From: Bin87 sp965232895
Lineage (GTDB): Bacteria > Chloroflexota > Dehalococcoidia > Lucifugimonadales > UBA3495
Direction of reading: 5' to 3'
Length of the DNA stretch: 64,000 bases
NCBI GenBank assembly: GCA_965232895.1
Contig: OZ247430.1
Span: 3,596,001-3,660,000 of the forward strand
A model generated the notes under the pieces. The model was not told the origin of the DNA. It worked only from the letters and a program-made list of their open reading frames with translations, and made no database searches. A program made the translations under genes and the position numbers. Below, piece after piece: positions 31,879 to 41,318 of this stretch (positions are counted from its first letter, which is position 1; each line of letters opens with the position of its first letter).

Positions 31879-33120
31879 TCAGTAAATCACCCCTTCCGCT
31901 TCCAACCGCTCGATCTCATCGTCGGGCATCCCCAGCAGCTGCCCGAACACGTACGCGTTGTCCTCGCCGATGTTGCTGTACTTGCCGAACGGTATGGGCG
32001 TTGCCGACATTTTCGCCGGTATCGACCACGAGACGCTTTCTCCCTCAGTCCACTCTGTAGCCTTCACCCCGCGTTCCGCTTCCCAATACTGGGTGTCCTG
32101 GTAAAACTCCCGGGACTTCAGGTGCGTATTTGCGTTCAGGTCCTGCCCCTGCGACACCATCCCGGCAGGCACCCCCGCCGCTTGCAGCGTTTCCATCAGG
32201 GCCAGCGACTCGTGCTGCCGGGTCCACTCGGCGATCCCGGCGTCCAGCGCATCTTCGTTGCGACGCCGGCCCAGCCGCGTCGCGTACTCCGCGGCCGCCG
32301 CCCATTCCGGATCGCCCATCGCCCTGCGGAGCCGCGCCCATTGCTCGTCGTCCGACACCGCGATCGCGATGTATCGGTCCTTTCCCGCGCACGCGTACAC
32401 GTTGTGCGGCACAGCCCAGGCGTCCCGGTTGCCCTGGCGCTGCGGACCTCGTCCGTTCACCTGGTAATCCAGCAGCGCCGGCCCGCCGGTAGCCACCCCC
32501 GACTTGAAAATCGACGACTCCAGTGTCGCCGTCTTCCCGGTCAGGTTGCGACGCATCAGCGCCGCGATGATGCCCGCCGGCTGGAACACTCCGGTGTGGT
32601 AGTCCGAGTAGGAAGTGTTGACCACACCCGGTGGCTCGTCCGGCAGCCCGGTCATCAGCGATACCCCGGACAGGTGCTGCACCAATATCCCGAAGGACTT
32701 GTACGTGTAATACGGCCCATGTCCGCCCAGCCCCGTCTGCCACATGATGATCGCGTCCGGCCGCTGCTTTCGGATTTCAGGGAAGTCAATCCCCCAGCGA
32801 TCCAGCACGTTCCGCCTGAAGTTGGTCATGAACACGTCGCTGATTCGGACCATCTCCAGCATCAGGTCCCGGCCCGCCTCGGTTCGCACGTCCAGCGTGA
32901 TCCGACGCTTCCCGCGCTGGTACTCCGGCTGTCCGGCCCCTCTCGACCAGGCCGGGATGAACGACATTTCGTCCAGCACCTTGTTCGTCTCGACCTTGAT
33001 GACCTCCGCCCCGAGAGAGCCCAGGATCCTCCCCGTCAGCGGCAGCGCCACGTAAGGGCCGAATTCCACCACCCGAATGCCCGCCAACGCCGCCGGCGCC
33101 TTTGCATTAGCGCTGGTCAT
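31879..33120 (-). CDS. CaiB/BaiF-type CoA transferase
   Basis: This 413-residue class III CoA transferase moves CoA between acyl groups. It starts LAGIRVVEFGPYVALPLTGRILG, contains SLGAEVIKVE, NFRRNVLDRWGID, and SYSDYHTGVF with the catalytic Asp four residues before Gly, followed by the QGNRDAWAVPHNVYACAG segment. Carnitine, oxalate and bile-acid CoA transferases belong here; the substrate is not predictable. The start has AGGAG upstream within the Uma2 gene end. The second CoA transferase at 33835 flanks the Uma2 gene on its other side. Confidence 0.88.
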   Translation of the reverse strand: MTSANAKAPAALAGIRVVEFGPYVALPLTGRILGSLGAEVIKVETNKVLDEMSFIPAWSRGAGQPEYQRGKRRITLDVRTEAGRDLMLEMVRISDVFMTNFRRNVLDRWGIDFPEIRKQRPDAIIMWQTGLGGHGPYYTYKSFGILVQHLSGVSLMTGLPDEPPGVVNTSYSDYHTGVFQPAGIIAALMRRNLTGKTATLESSIFKSGVATGGPALLDYQVNGRGPQRQGNRDAWAVPHNVYACAGKDRYIAIAVSDDEQWARLRRAMGDPEWAAAAEYATRLGRRRNEDALDAGIAEWTRQHESLALMETLQAAGVPAGMVSQGQDLNANTHLKSREFYQDTQYWEAERGVKATEWTEGESVSWSIPAKMSATPIPFGKYSNIGEDNAYVFGQLLGMPDDEIERLEAEGVIY

Positions 33121-33125
33121 GGTTC

Positions 33126-33806
33126 CTACTCCTCGCTGTGCCGGTCAAAAATCAGGCTACGCACTTCAAAAATGAAACCCGGCAGCACATCCTCGCCGGA
33201 CAGGGTTTCGGGATTTTCCAATACCTCAGGCCCATTCTGGCCGGCGCGATAGAGATATGCCAGGTGATTCCGCGGATCGATACCCCAGCCCAGTCGCGTA
33301 CCCCCGTCCATCCATTCCTGCATCTTGGCCAGAAATGGTGGGAGACGGTCGGTGCGAGAACGGATTTCGACCACGAAGTCGGGCGCGCCATTTATAGTTC
33401 CCCGCCGCTCAATGATGGTCAGGTTATCGTATCGCTCCTGTGTAATCCAGGCGGCATCGGGAATGCGCTGCGCCCCGCTGGGCAAGTGGAACCCCACGGA
33501 TGACGGATAACTCATGCCCCCGTTGCTCCGTCGCCAGACGTACAATTCGCCAATTGCTTCGGCCTCGTCGGCGCTGCTTTCCGAACCGGGCGCTGGCACA
33601 ATTATCAACTCTCCCTGCGCAGAATACTCAAACTGCCAAGGCGGGTTATCCGTGGAAAACTGGCACAGCCGTTCCCCGAAATCGGGAGCAAGATGATCCA
33701 CCCCCAGCGCCGCCAGGTTGAGTCTAAGTTCTCCGACCAGGGGCCAGGCCGCCGATTTCTCGGCGGGCTCCTCGACCGCAGTCTCTGTCGGTTTGGTAGT
33801 GACCAT
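33126..33806 (-). CDS. Uma2 family endonuclease-like protein (DUF820)
   Basis: The 226-residue protein matches the Uma2/DUF820 PD-(D/E)xK group: FEYSAQGELIIVPAPG, RIPDAAWIT with the conserved Asp, GAPDFVVEIRSRTD with the catalytic E-x-R/K-like strand, LAKMQEWMDGGTRLGWGID, and LPGFIFEV. Such genes are numerous in Cyanobacteria and Chloroflexota and of uncertain function. It lies between two CoA transferase genes on the same strand. GGGAGGATT precedes the ATG at 33806. AT-richer than its flanks, as for other accessory genes here. Confidence 0.88.
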   Translation of the reverse strand: MVTTKPTETAVEEPAEKSAAWPLVGELRLNLAALGVDHLAPDFGERLCQFSTDNPPWQFEYSAQGELIIVPAPGSESSADEAEAIGELYVWRRSNGGMSYPSSVGFHLPSGAQRIPDAAWITQERYDNLTIIERRGTINGAPDFVVEIRSRTDRLPPFLAKMQEWMDGGTRLGWGIDPRNHLAYLYRAGQNGPEVLENPETLSGEDVLPGFIFEVRSLIFDRHSEE

Positions 33807-33834
33807 AGCAAATCCTCCCGGAATGAGGCGGGGC

Positions 33835-35082
33835 CTAGATTATCCCATCGCCTCTCAGGCTCGCCAACTCGTCAGCAGTCAAGCCCAGCTCTCCCTGGTA
33901 CACCGCGACGTTGTCCGCACCCAGAGCCGGCGCCGGCCGGCGCCGCGCCGACACTTCCTCGCTATGGAATACCCCCAGCGGGTACTTGATGGTCCCGATT
34001 GACCCTTCCTCGTGCTCGATGTCATGCCAGAAGCCCGACTCAGCCAGCTGCGGGTCGGCCAACAGATCCGCCACTTCGTTCACCGGCAGAAACACCAGGT
34101 TCCGCCGCTGCCCCTCGTGGAACAGCTCCTGCACCGTGTAGTTCTCCGCAAACTCCAGGAACAGCGCGGTGATGATGTCGATGTGCTCCGCGCGGTCCTG
34201 GTTCCCTCCCCGGTACGCCTCGTTGAGCACCTCGTCGTTACCGGTCACCTCGTGGATCCATTCCGCCAGCGCGTCCCACTCCCGGGGCGTTATGACCCCG
34301 GCAGCGATCCAGCCGTCCTGGCACGGGTACGCTCCCAGCGGAATGACCAGCGTGGAGTTGGTGCCCACACGGGTCACGTTCTGACCCAGCTTCCGCCACA
34401 GCAGCGCCGGATGCGCGTCCGTGTAATAGGTGATCAGCGCCTCCTGCGAGGACACGTCGATGTGCTGCCCCACGCCCCCGTCGGCGAAATCCCGGTAATA
34501 AAGCGCGGCCAGTATCCCAACCGCCGCGTACTGCGCTCCGGGATAATGGCTGTGCTCGTTTCCCTGCCGCACCGGCGGCTCGTCCGGCTCCCCGGTGATC
34601 TGCATGTACCCGCTGGCTGCCATCACCACCAGGTCATCGCCCGCATAATCCGCCCATTCGCCGGTGGACCCGAACGGGGTCACCGACGCCAGCACCAACC
34701 CGGGATTGTCCGCGCGCAGAGCGTCGTATCCGATCCCCCGGTCGGACAGGTAATGTCGGTCGTAGCTCTCTATGATCACGTCGGCGTCCGCGGCCAAACG
34801 GCGGAACAGCCCGCGCCCCGCGTCGGTCTCCAGGTCCAGCGTGATCGATCGCTTGTTGGTATTGTAGAAATAGAAATCCAGGCTCTGCTCGGCGTCCGGC
34901 ACGTCTCCGGGATACGGGCCCAACGTCCGTGAAGGGTCTCCCGATGGCGGTTCTACCTTCACCACGTCCGCGCCGTAATCCGCCAACAACCGGCCGCAGA
35001 ACGCCGCCCGGCGGTCGGTCAGGTCCAGGATACGGTACGGGGGTATCAGGTGCTCGCCGGTGTATTCGTCGAACCGAGGCAT
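33835..35082 (-). CDS. CaiB/BaiF-type CoA transferase-like protein, catalytic Asp not conserved
   Basis: The 415-residue protein begins PYRILDLTDRRAAFCGRLLADYGADVVKVEPP and has SYDRHYLSDRGIGYDAL and SVTPFGSTGEWADY, family hallmarks. In the segment where class III CoA transferases carry the nucleophilic Asp (xDxxxG, as SDYHTG in the other copy), this one reads HSHYPG, with Ser in place of Asp. It could be a non-transferase homologue or use another residue. The ATG at 35082 is preferred; the frame extends to 35208 without support. Neighbours: Uma2 and a GH88-like gene. Confidence 0.8.
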   Translation of the reverse strand: MPRFDEYTGEHLIPPYRILDLTDRRAAFCGRLLADYGADVVKVEPPSGDPSRTLGPYPGDVPDAEQSLDFYFYNTNKRSITLDLETDAGRGLFRRLAADADVIIESYDRHYLSDRGIGYDALRADNPGLVLASVTPFGSTGEWADYAGDDLVVMAASGYMQITGEPDEPPVRQGNEHSHYPGAQYAAVGILAALYYRDFADGGVGQHIDVSSQEALITYYTDAHPALLWRKLGQNVTRVGTNSTLVIPLGAYPCQDGWIAAGVITPREWDALAEWIHEVTGNDEVLNEAYRGGNQDRAEHIDIITALFLEFAENYTVQELFHEGQRRNLVFLPVNEVADLLADPQLAESGFWHDIEHEEGSIGTIKYPLGVFHSEEVSARRRPAPALGADNVAVYQGELGLTADELASLRGDGII

Positions 35083-35231
35083 GGGGTGTATTCTCCGTGT
35101 CCGTGATGCTGAACCCTGCGGGCTGCGTCCCGTCAATTTATCGCCGCCCAATCGCGGTGTCAAAAGACAAACTGCGAATACACCGCCGCTATAATGTTCT
35201 CCGCCCACATTCTTGTCCGTTGAGAGCGCCC

Positions 35232-36974
35232 ATGAGCACGATGCACCCCACCGATATCAACGCCGCCCTGGTTAACCTGGTCCGCAAGCGGAGCCCGGAA
35301 CGCTGGCAGTCCGTCCCCATCGGTCTCACCCCGTTGTGGCGACCGATGCTGGCCCTGGTCGACACCCGGGCCATGCCCTTTTCCGATGACGACCACCGCC
35401 CGACGGTCCTGTTGGTCGCCGGCCTGCGCGGCGAGACCATGGACACTCCACGCATCCTCGTCGCGCTCGATCAGTTTGCGCGTTCGGCGGCCGCCGGATC
35501 CTCCGGCGTGGCCCTGAACGCCCTCGCCGCCAGCAATCCCGACGCCCTGGCCGGCGGCGACTGGGAACCCGTGGCTGGAGATCCAACCGACCTTACCCGG
35601 GGTTTCCCGCCTGACGGCGGTTTCTACTCGGACGAGACCGGCCCGGAAAGCCGCTACCTGTGGCGATGGATTTGCTATCAGGCCCCGGATCTCCTCGTCG
35701 AGGTGGCACTGTCCGACGACTCCGCCCGGCAACCGTTCTGGGAGGCCAATGCAGCCGCAGTCGGCAACCCGGTCGCGTCGGCCCTGGGAGCCTCGACGGT
35801 TTCCGATAACGACTCACTGGTCGCCGCACTGGGGCGCTCGTCCGAAGACAGCCCCGGTGTCATCCCTGCCTTGCGCCTCACCACCCATTGGACCGGCCTT
35901 TCCGACTCCCTGCAATCGTTGTGGCGTTTGACCAGCAAAGGAGCCGACGTATCGCCTTCCCCAGCCCGCCTCGCCCTCGACGCACGTCGCGACCGCTCTC
36001 CGATCGAGCTCGCGCGCATCCTGGCCGGACGCTATGGTCACGCCCTCGACCCGGTCAACTACACTCAGGGCGTGGGCATCAGCGGACGCCTGCGCCTGGC
36101 CGCCCTCGATGACGCCTTGCCAAATCCGACTGACGACATCGCCGAAATGATCGACCATGTCGCCGCCGACCCGCGAGCCTATCTCGCCGACGCCGGCGGC
36201 GCAGCCCTGGCCGGCGTTGTCTGGGCCGCCCGTTTGGCCGACTATACCGGCGACGAAAAATACCGCCGTCTCTTTTTCTACGCGGCAGATCGTTTCGTCG
36301 CCCGCGGCCCCGGCGAAGCGCCCGCTCCGTGCGACCCCGATTTCCGCGTCGAGGATATGTTCATGGCCGGCGCCATGCTCGGTCGAGCCTACCGCATCTC
36401 GGGCGATGCCAGGTACGCCGACCTCCTGGCGACGTTCCTGCTTGATGGCGGAGACGTCCAGGAGGCCAACGGCCTGTTCCGTCATGCCCGGTCGGCCCCG
36501 TTCTACTGGAGTCGCGGCAACGGGTTCGCCGCCCTCGGCTACGCCGAAGCCCTGACCTATTTGCCGGACGACCATCCCGCCCGCGATACGCTCCTGCAGC
36601 GTCATCGCCGCCACCTGGAGGCCCTGCTGCGCGTCCAGCAGCCCTGGGGTACCTTCGGCGAGCTCGTCGATCTGCCCGGAGCCTGGGGTGAACTGACGTC
36701 AACCTCCATGATCGGTTACGCTCTCGCTCGCGGTCTTCGCCTCGGCTGGCTGCCCTCGAACGATGCGGCCGGCTACACCGCCGGCCTCCGGGCCTGCTGG
36801 CGCGCCGTGTCCGAGCGCATCGACGAAGAGGGTGGCGTGGTCGACGGCTGCATCAGCACCGGCGTCATGCCCGACCAGCGCGCCTACCTGAACCGCACCG
36901 CCGTCAACGGATACGACGACCGCACCGGCAGCCTGGCCCTGTGGTTCGCCTGCGAAATGGCCCAGCAACCCTAG
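35232..36974 (+). CDS. GH88/GH105-like glycoside hydrolase with extra N-terminal domain
   Basis: The 580-residue protein has a C-terminal half (~residues 290-580) resembling unsaturated glucuronyl/rhamnogalacturonyl hydrolases: VEDMFMAGAMLGRAYRISGD, FYWSRGNGFAALGYAEAL, and WGELTSTSMIGYALARGLRLG, including the catalytic Asp in VEDMFM. The N-terminal half (VLLVAGLRGETMDTPRILVALDQF) is a separate domain of unknown type. A TATAAT at 35190-35195 lies 36 bases before the ATG. A long stretch upstream in the same frame (from 34929) is the shadow of the CoA transferase. No signal peptide is visible. Confidence 0.7.
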   Translation: MSTMHPTDINAALVNLVRKRSPERWQSVPIGLTPLWRPMLALVDTRAMPFSDDDHRPTVLLVAGLRGETMDTPRILVALDQFARSAAAGSSGVALNALAASNPDALAGGDWEPVAGDPTDLTRGFPPDGGFYSDETGPESRYLWRWICYQAPDLLVEVALSDDSARQPFWEANAAAVGNPVASALGASTVSDNDSLVAALGRSSEDSPGVIPALRLTTHWTGLSDSLQSLWRLTSKGADVSPSPARLALDARRDRSPIELARILAGRYGHALDPVNYTQGVGISGRLRLAALDDALPNPTDDIAEMIDHVAADPRAYLADAGGAALAGVVWAARLADYTGDEKYRRLFFYAADRFVARGPGEAPAPCDPDFRVEDMFMAGAMLGRAYRISGDARYADLLATFLLDGGDVQEANGLFRHARSAPFYWSRGNGFAALGYAEALTYLPDDHPARDTLLQRHRRHLEALLRVQQPWGTFGELVDLPGAWGELTSTSMIGYALARGLRLGWLPSNDAAGYTAGLRACWRAVSERIDEEGGVVDGCISTGVMPDQRAYLNRTAVNGYDDRTGSLALWFACEMAQQP

Positions 36975-37032
36975 CGAAACTCCGTGCTAAAATCGCCCAA
37001 CTGCCGCTCCAATTGCGCGGAGGGAAGCCATC

Positions 37033-38469
37033 ATGCTGACCCGGCTGGAAGTCAACGGATTCAAAAACCTTGTGGATTTTTCCCTGGACTTCGGGCCGTA
37101 TACCTGCATAGCCGGCCCGAACGGAGTCGGCAAATCCAACATCTTCGACGCCATCCGTTTCCTGTCCCTCCTCACCGACCACACCATCAACGATGCGGCG
37201 CTCCAAATCCGCAACTCCGGCGAGGAAACCGGCGATATCGCTGACTTGCTTTTTTACGGTTGCGGCGAAAGGACGGATCGGATGGAGTTCGCCGCGGAGA
37301 TGATAGTCAGCGAGAGCGTGCGCGATGATTTCGGTCGGGAAGCGAAGGCGTCCTCATCTTTCCTGCGCTACGAAGTCGCCTTCCGCTACGAACCGCCCTC
37401 GCCAACCGGCGGTCTCCTGGGCGGGTTGGCGCTGGAACGGGAAGAACTGCGGCCCATCATCACCGGACATGCGGCCCGGCATCTGAAATTTCCCCACAGT
37501 AAGAGCAAGTTCCGCGATAGTGTGGTGTACAACAACCGCCACGCCCGCAGCGGGTTCATATCCACCCAGATCGATCCGGAAACCGAACAGGCCGCCATCG
37601 TGGTCCACCAGGACGGCGGCTCCCACGGGCGGGGGCGGCCGTCGCCAGCGCGAGGGGCAACGCGCACCATCATCGGCACCGAAAACACCTCGGCCACTCC
37701 GACAATCCTGGCAGCGCGTCGGGAAATGCAGAGCTGGCGCGTCCTGGCATTGGACCCGGCCGCGATGCGCCGCCCTGACCGCTACACTCAGCCGCCCGGC
37801 ATCGCCGCCAATGGGGCGCACATACCAGCCACTTTGCAACACCTGACGAACGTTGCCGAGGAATCCGGTGAACGTCCCGATGTCGTTCTGCAAATGGTTT
37901 CTGTCATGTTGTCGGAACTCGTGCCCGTCAACATGGTTAAAGTCGTCAAGGATGACGTGCGGCAACTGCTGTCGCTGCAGGTGGAGGAACAATCGGGAAT
38001 CAAACTCCGCGCCAACTCCATCTCTGACGGCACACTTCGCTTCTTGGCATTGGCGGCGCTGACCGAAGTGGTTGACGAAAGCGCAGTGATTTGCGTGGAA
38101 GAACCGGAGAACGGTATTCATCCGGCCAAGATGGAAGCCATGAATCGCTTGTTGGATGACTTGGCGGTCAACCCGCACGAACCTGTTGACACTGAAAACC
38201 CAATGCGACAGGTAATAGTCGCAACCCACTCACCCTACTTTGTGCAGCTACAAAACAAAGAAGACTTGGTCCTGGCGAAACCACGCATGGCTCAATCCCA
38301 GTCGGGCGCACTAGTGGAGCACCTACTGCAGTGTCAGCCGTACCACGGAACGTGGCGCTGTTCCCATGAACGCGAAGGGATGAGCCTGCTATCCTTGCAG
38401 TCCTACCTGATACCTCCGAAAACGGCGCAAATCGCTTTCCCAAGGGAGTTCTGGGAATCGATATGGTGA
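37033..38469 (+). CDS. AAA (AAA15/OLD-like) ATPase
   Basis: The 478-residue protein is an ABC/SMC-type AAA ATPase like the AAA_15/AAA_21 group: TRLEVNGFKNLVDFSLDF, Walker A GPNGVGKS, ISDGTLRFLALAAL signature, Walker B VICVEEPENGIHP and the switch ATHSPYFVQL. No nuclease domain is fused to it. The gene overlaps the downstream TOPRIM-like gene by 7 bases, so the two are coupled. Such ATPase+TOPRIM pairs include known or predicted anti-phage modules. A TAAAAT and GGAGG lie upstream. AT-richer than neighbouring genes. Confidence 0.85.
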   Translation: MLTRLEVNGFKNLVDFSLDFGPYTCIAGPNGVGKSNIFDAIRFLSLLTDHTINDAALQIRNSGEETGDIADLLFYGCGERTDRMEFAAEMIVSESVRDDFGREAKASSSFLRYEVAFRYEPPSPTGGLLGGLALEREELRPIITGHAARHLKFPHSKSKFRDSVVYNNRHARSGFISTQIDPETEQAAIVVHQDGGSHGRGRPSPARGATRTIIGTENTSATPTILAARREMQSWRVLALDPAAMRRPDRYTQPPGIAANGAHIPATLQHLTNVAEESGERPDVVLQMVSVMLSELVPVNMVKVVKDDVRQLLSLQVEEQSGIKLRANSISDGTLRFLALAALTEVVDESAVICVEEPENGIHPAKMEAMNRLLDDLAVNPHEPVDTENPMRQVIVATHSPYFVQLQNKEDLVLAKPRMAQSQSGALVEHLLQCQPYHGTWRCSHEREGMSLLSLQSYLIPPKTAQIAFPREFWESIW

Positions 38470-39077
38470 CGCGGTTTCTCTTGGTGTGCGAGGGCAATTC
38501 CGATGCCCCGCTTGCGTTTCATATACAGCGGTTATTCGAAAGTTATGGCTACCCTCGGCCGGACTTCGTTGTTTCCCATGAAGGCCGTCTGTTGGTTGAT
38601 AAGATACGCATTGGTCTAGCTATGGTGCCCCAGTACGACGTGTTGTTCATACATCGTGACGCCGACCGCGCCGGCGCAGACGCTAGATACCAGGAAATCA
38701 CTGAGGCGGTTCAGCAAGCGGGATGGGACAGTCGCTGGATAGGGATAGTGCCCGTCCGCATGACGGAAAGCTGGTTACTTCTAGACGAGGCTGCCATCCG
38801 AGGGGCGGCTGGAAACCCAAACGGACGCATAGAACTGGACTTGCCATCGCCAGCGGAAGCAGAACGCATGGCAGATCCCAAGTCTGTGCTCCGGTCAGCG
38901 ATACTAGTTGGCGCAGAAGTGCAGGGCAGAAGGCGGAGAGCGTTGATGAAAAGACTGCCGGGTATGCGAGATCAACTCCTCGAGAACCTCCCCGTCGGTG
39001 GCCCCCTCGAACAGCTCGCATCTTGGACCCGGTTTCGCGACGATACCGTCACCGCTCTCAATCGGCTATCCAATTAA
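38463..39077 (+). CDS. TOPRIM-like (DUF4276-type) protein
   Basis: The 204-residue protein starts VTRFLLVCEGNSDAPLAFHI, the C/V-E-G-x-(S/T)-(D/E) opening of TOPRIM-like domains, and has LFIHRDADRAG with the second acidic motif, followed by VPVRMTESWLLLDE. These features match DUF4276-type proteins that pair with AAA ATPases. If the acidic residues coordinate metal, it would act as the nuclease partner. It begins within the last codons of the ATPase gene. Comparable pairs are PARIS (AriA/AriB) and the AbiL type; which one this resembles most cannot be decided here. Confidence 0.7.
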   Translation: MVTRFLLVCEGNSDAPLAFHIQRLFESYGYPRPDFVVSHEGRLLVDKIRIGLAMVPQYDVLFIHRDADRAGADARYQEITEAVQQAGWDSRWIGIVPVRMTESWLLLDEAAIRGAAGNPNGRIELDLPSPAEAERMADPKSVLRSAILVGAEVQGRRRRALMKRLPGMRDQLLENLPVGGPLEQLASWTRFRDDTVTALNRLSN

Positions 39078-39089
39078 AGCGTTCTCATT

Positions 39090-40403
39090 GTGCACGTCCT
39101 GATCGCTTACATATCCCAGCGGACCCCGTTCTACTACGGGTGGATCGTGCTGGGCACCGCCGGCAGCAGCATGTTCGTCCGCAACGCGGCCGGCAGCTTG
39201 ACCTTTGCCGTGTTTGTCCCACTCATCGCCGACGAAACCGGATGGAGCCGGGCGCTTATCGGAGGCGCCGCTGCGGTCGGCGGCCTGCTGGCTACCGGGG
39301 CGTCCCCTCCTGTCGGGTGGGCCATCGACCGCTACGGAGCCCGGGCGGTGCTCGTTTCCTCGTTGATAATCATCGGCCTCAGCACCATGGCCATGGCGTG
39401 GCTTTCCGTCCATATCGCCATCTTCTACTCGGCTTTGGCCATCGGCCGCATCATGTTCAGCAGTCCGCTGAACGTGGGCGCGGCCACCGTCGTGGGCCGT
39501 TGGTTCGTTCGGCAGCGAGGACGAGCCACGGGCTTGCTGTTCCTGTCCCACTCGGGGGGCATGGTAGCGTTCCCGCTGGTGGCTACGTGGGTCAGCGTGA
39601 CCTACGGATGGCAGGTTGCCTGGATCGTCCTCGGTCTGATGGTTTACGCCATTGCACTGGCGCCGGCGGCGCTGCTGGTAGCCCAACGCCCGGAGGACGT
39701 CGGGCTGCTCCCGGACGGCGATACTCCGGAGGCAACCGGCGAGGCCGACACTTCCATCGCGACCTCCGCCGATACGGGATCCGCCCTGGAGTGGACGACA
39801 CGACAGGCATTGCGTACGCCGGCCCTGTGGGTCCTGGCCATCGGAACGGGTTTTCTCTTCCTGTTGCAGTCCGGCACCAACGTTTACCAGGCAGACCTGC
39901 TGCGGTCTCGCGGCATCGACCTTTCGCTGTCCCAGCTGAGTATCGTCGTCAACGCCGCAGGCACTGGAATCGGCAGCCTGCTGTGGGGGCGAGTCGTGGA
40001 AAAGTTGCGGGTGTCCTACACCTACGCCATTGTTGCCCTGGTAATGGCAATAGCCTGCGCCCTGTTCGTCGTCGCGGACACCGTCGCGCTGGCGTTCTTC
40101 GCCGCCGGCCTGTTTGGCATCGCCGTGGCCGGCATCCTGGTGGTTCCGGCTGTTGCCTACGCGAACTTTTTCGGGCGTGAGTCTTTGGGAACCATTCGCG
40201 GTGTCACCGAACCCTTCACTTCTCTGGGTCAGGCCATTGGCGCCGTCGCGTCAGGATTGGTGTACCAGTTCGCTGGCGGCTACGGCATTGCCTTCGTCAT
40301 TTACGCGATCCTCGGCGCGGTCACTGCCCTTGCTCTGCTTCTCGCCAGGCCGCCGGTGCACCCGCAGGCCCGCCCTGCGCTGTCCGCCGAAACCGCCGAC
40401 TAG
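39090..40403 (+). CDS. MFS transporter
   Basis: The 437-residue protein has about 12 hydrophobic segments in two halves, with the MFS loop motif GWAIDRYGARAVL (G-x-x-x-D-R-x-G) after the second helix and a charged central loop around residues 205-235. YYGWIVLGTAGSSMF near the start matches the monocarboxylate/oxalate antiporter-like group. The start is taken as GTG 39090. Its 3' end overlaps the convergent SDR gene by 4 bases. Substrate unknown. Confidence 0.85.
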   Translation: MHVLIAYISQRTPFYYGWIVLGTAGSSMFVRNAAGSLTFAVFVPLIADETGWSRALIGGAAAVGGLLATGASPPVGWAIDRYGARAVLVSSLIIIGLSTMAMAWLSVHIAIFYSALAIGRIMFSSPLNVGAATVVGRWFVRQRGRATGLLFLSHSGGMVAFPLVATWVSVTYGWQVAWIVLGLMVYAIALAPAALLVAQRPEDVGLLPDGDTPEATGEADTSIATSADTGSALEWTTRQALRTPALWVLAIGTGFLFLLQSGTNVYQADLLRSRGIDLSLSQLSIVVNAAGTGIGSLLWGRVVEKLRVSYTYAIVALVMAIACALFVVADTVALAFFAAGLFGIAVAGILVVPAVAYANFFGRESLGTIRGVTEPFTSLGQAIGAVASGLVYQFAGGYGIAFVIYAILGAVTALALLLARPPVHPQARPALSAETAD

Positions 40404-41239
40404 CCGTCCAGGTCCACCCGCCTCAGCAGCAACGCATCCGATGACATGATCTCTTCCACCCGCGCCGGGATGTCCTCGAAGGCGTCCAGCGCGGCGCGGA
40501 TCAGCCGACCCGACAGGCCACCGCAAGCGTCGCTGCCCAGCAGGACCGCCAGCTGCGCCGCACGTTCAATCGACGCGCCTCCCCCTGATGTTACATGCAC
40601 GCCCTTTTCGTACAGTTCCATGTCCCCGGCAGCCAGCGCCATATCACGGACCTCTTCCCACATCCGGGTGTGAATGGAGCCCGGGCTGATGGCATTGACC
40701 GTCACTCCCGTGCCCGCCAGTTCCACGCTCAAGTTCTCGGTCATGTTGACGATGGCTGTTTTCGCGGCGTCGTAGGAGGTGTCGTTGGGCCCGCCCACCC
40801 CGGCCATGTTGACGATCCGACCCTCACCCCGTTCCAGCATCCCCGGTAGCGCCGCTCGACAACCGTAATACGTGCCCAGCACGTGCACCGAGATGACGTT
40901 GGCCCATCGCTCCGGATCCAGTTTCCATAGTGGGCCGATCTCTCCAGTGTTGCCAGCGTTGTTCACCATCACGTCAATCGTCCCGAACCGGTCCAGCGCG
41001 TGGGCGACGGCGCCTTCCACCTGCTGGCGATCCCTCACGTCCGTGACGACTGTGGTCACGTCGCTGCCAAATTCCGAGCGGATCTCTTCGGCGGTAGCCT
41101 GCAGTTCGGCATCGGTGCGCGCTGCCAACGCCAGCAACGCTCCCTCCGCCGCGTACGCTCGGGCAATCGCACACCCGATCCCGCGTCCGCCGCCAGTGAT
41201 CAGCGCCACTTTCCCCTGCAGTCGTTCCTCGTCTGCCAT
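40400..41239 (-). CDS. SDR-family oxidoreductase
   Basis: A short-chain dehydrogenase of 279 residues: KVALITGGGRGIGCAIARAYA, NNAGNTGEIG, the Ser-containing NMAGVGG, YDAAKTAIVNM with Tyr-x-x-x-Lys, and VNAISPGSIHTRM. I chose the ATG at 41239 because AGGAG lies 7 bases upstream of it and only 1 base from the ATG at 41245. Convergent with the MFS gene. Substrate unknown. Confidence 0.87.
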   Translation of the reverse strand: MADEERLQGKVALITGGGRGIGCAIARAYAAEGALLALAARTDAELQATAEEIRSEFGSDVTTVVTDVRDRQQVEGAVAHALDRFGTIDVMVNNAGNTGEIGPLWKLDPERWANVISVHVLGTYYGCRAALPGMLERGEGRIVNMAGVGGPNDTSYDAAKTAIVNMTENLSVELAGTGVTVNAISPGSIHTRMWEEVRDMALAAGDMELYEKGVHVTSGGGASIERAAQLAVLLGSDACGGLSGRLIRAALDAFEDIPARVEEIMSSDALLLRRVDLDG

Positions 41240-41318
41240 TTCCATTCTCCTCGCCACTCCGAACGCCACCGGGGCGATGGTACAATTCGGCTACATACTA
41301 CATGACGGGAGAACACTC

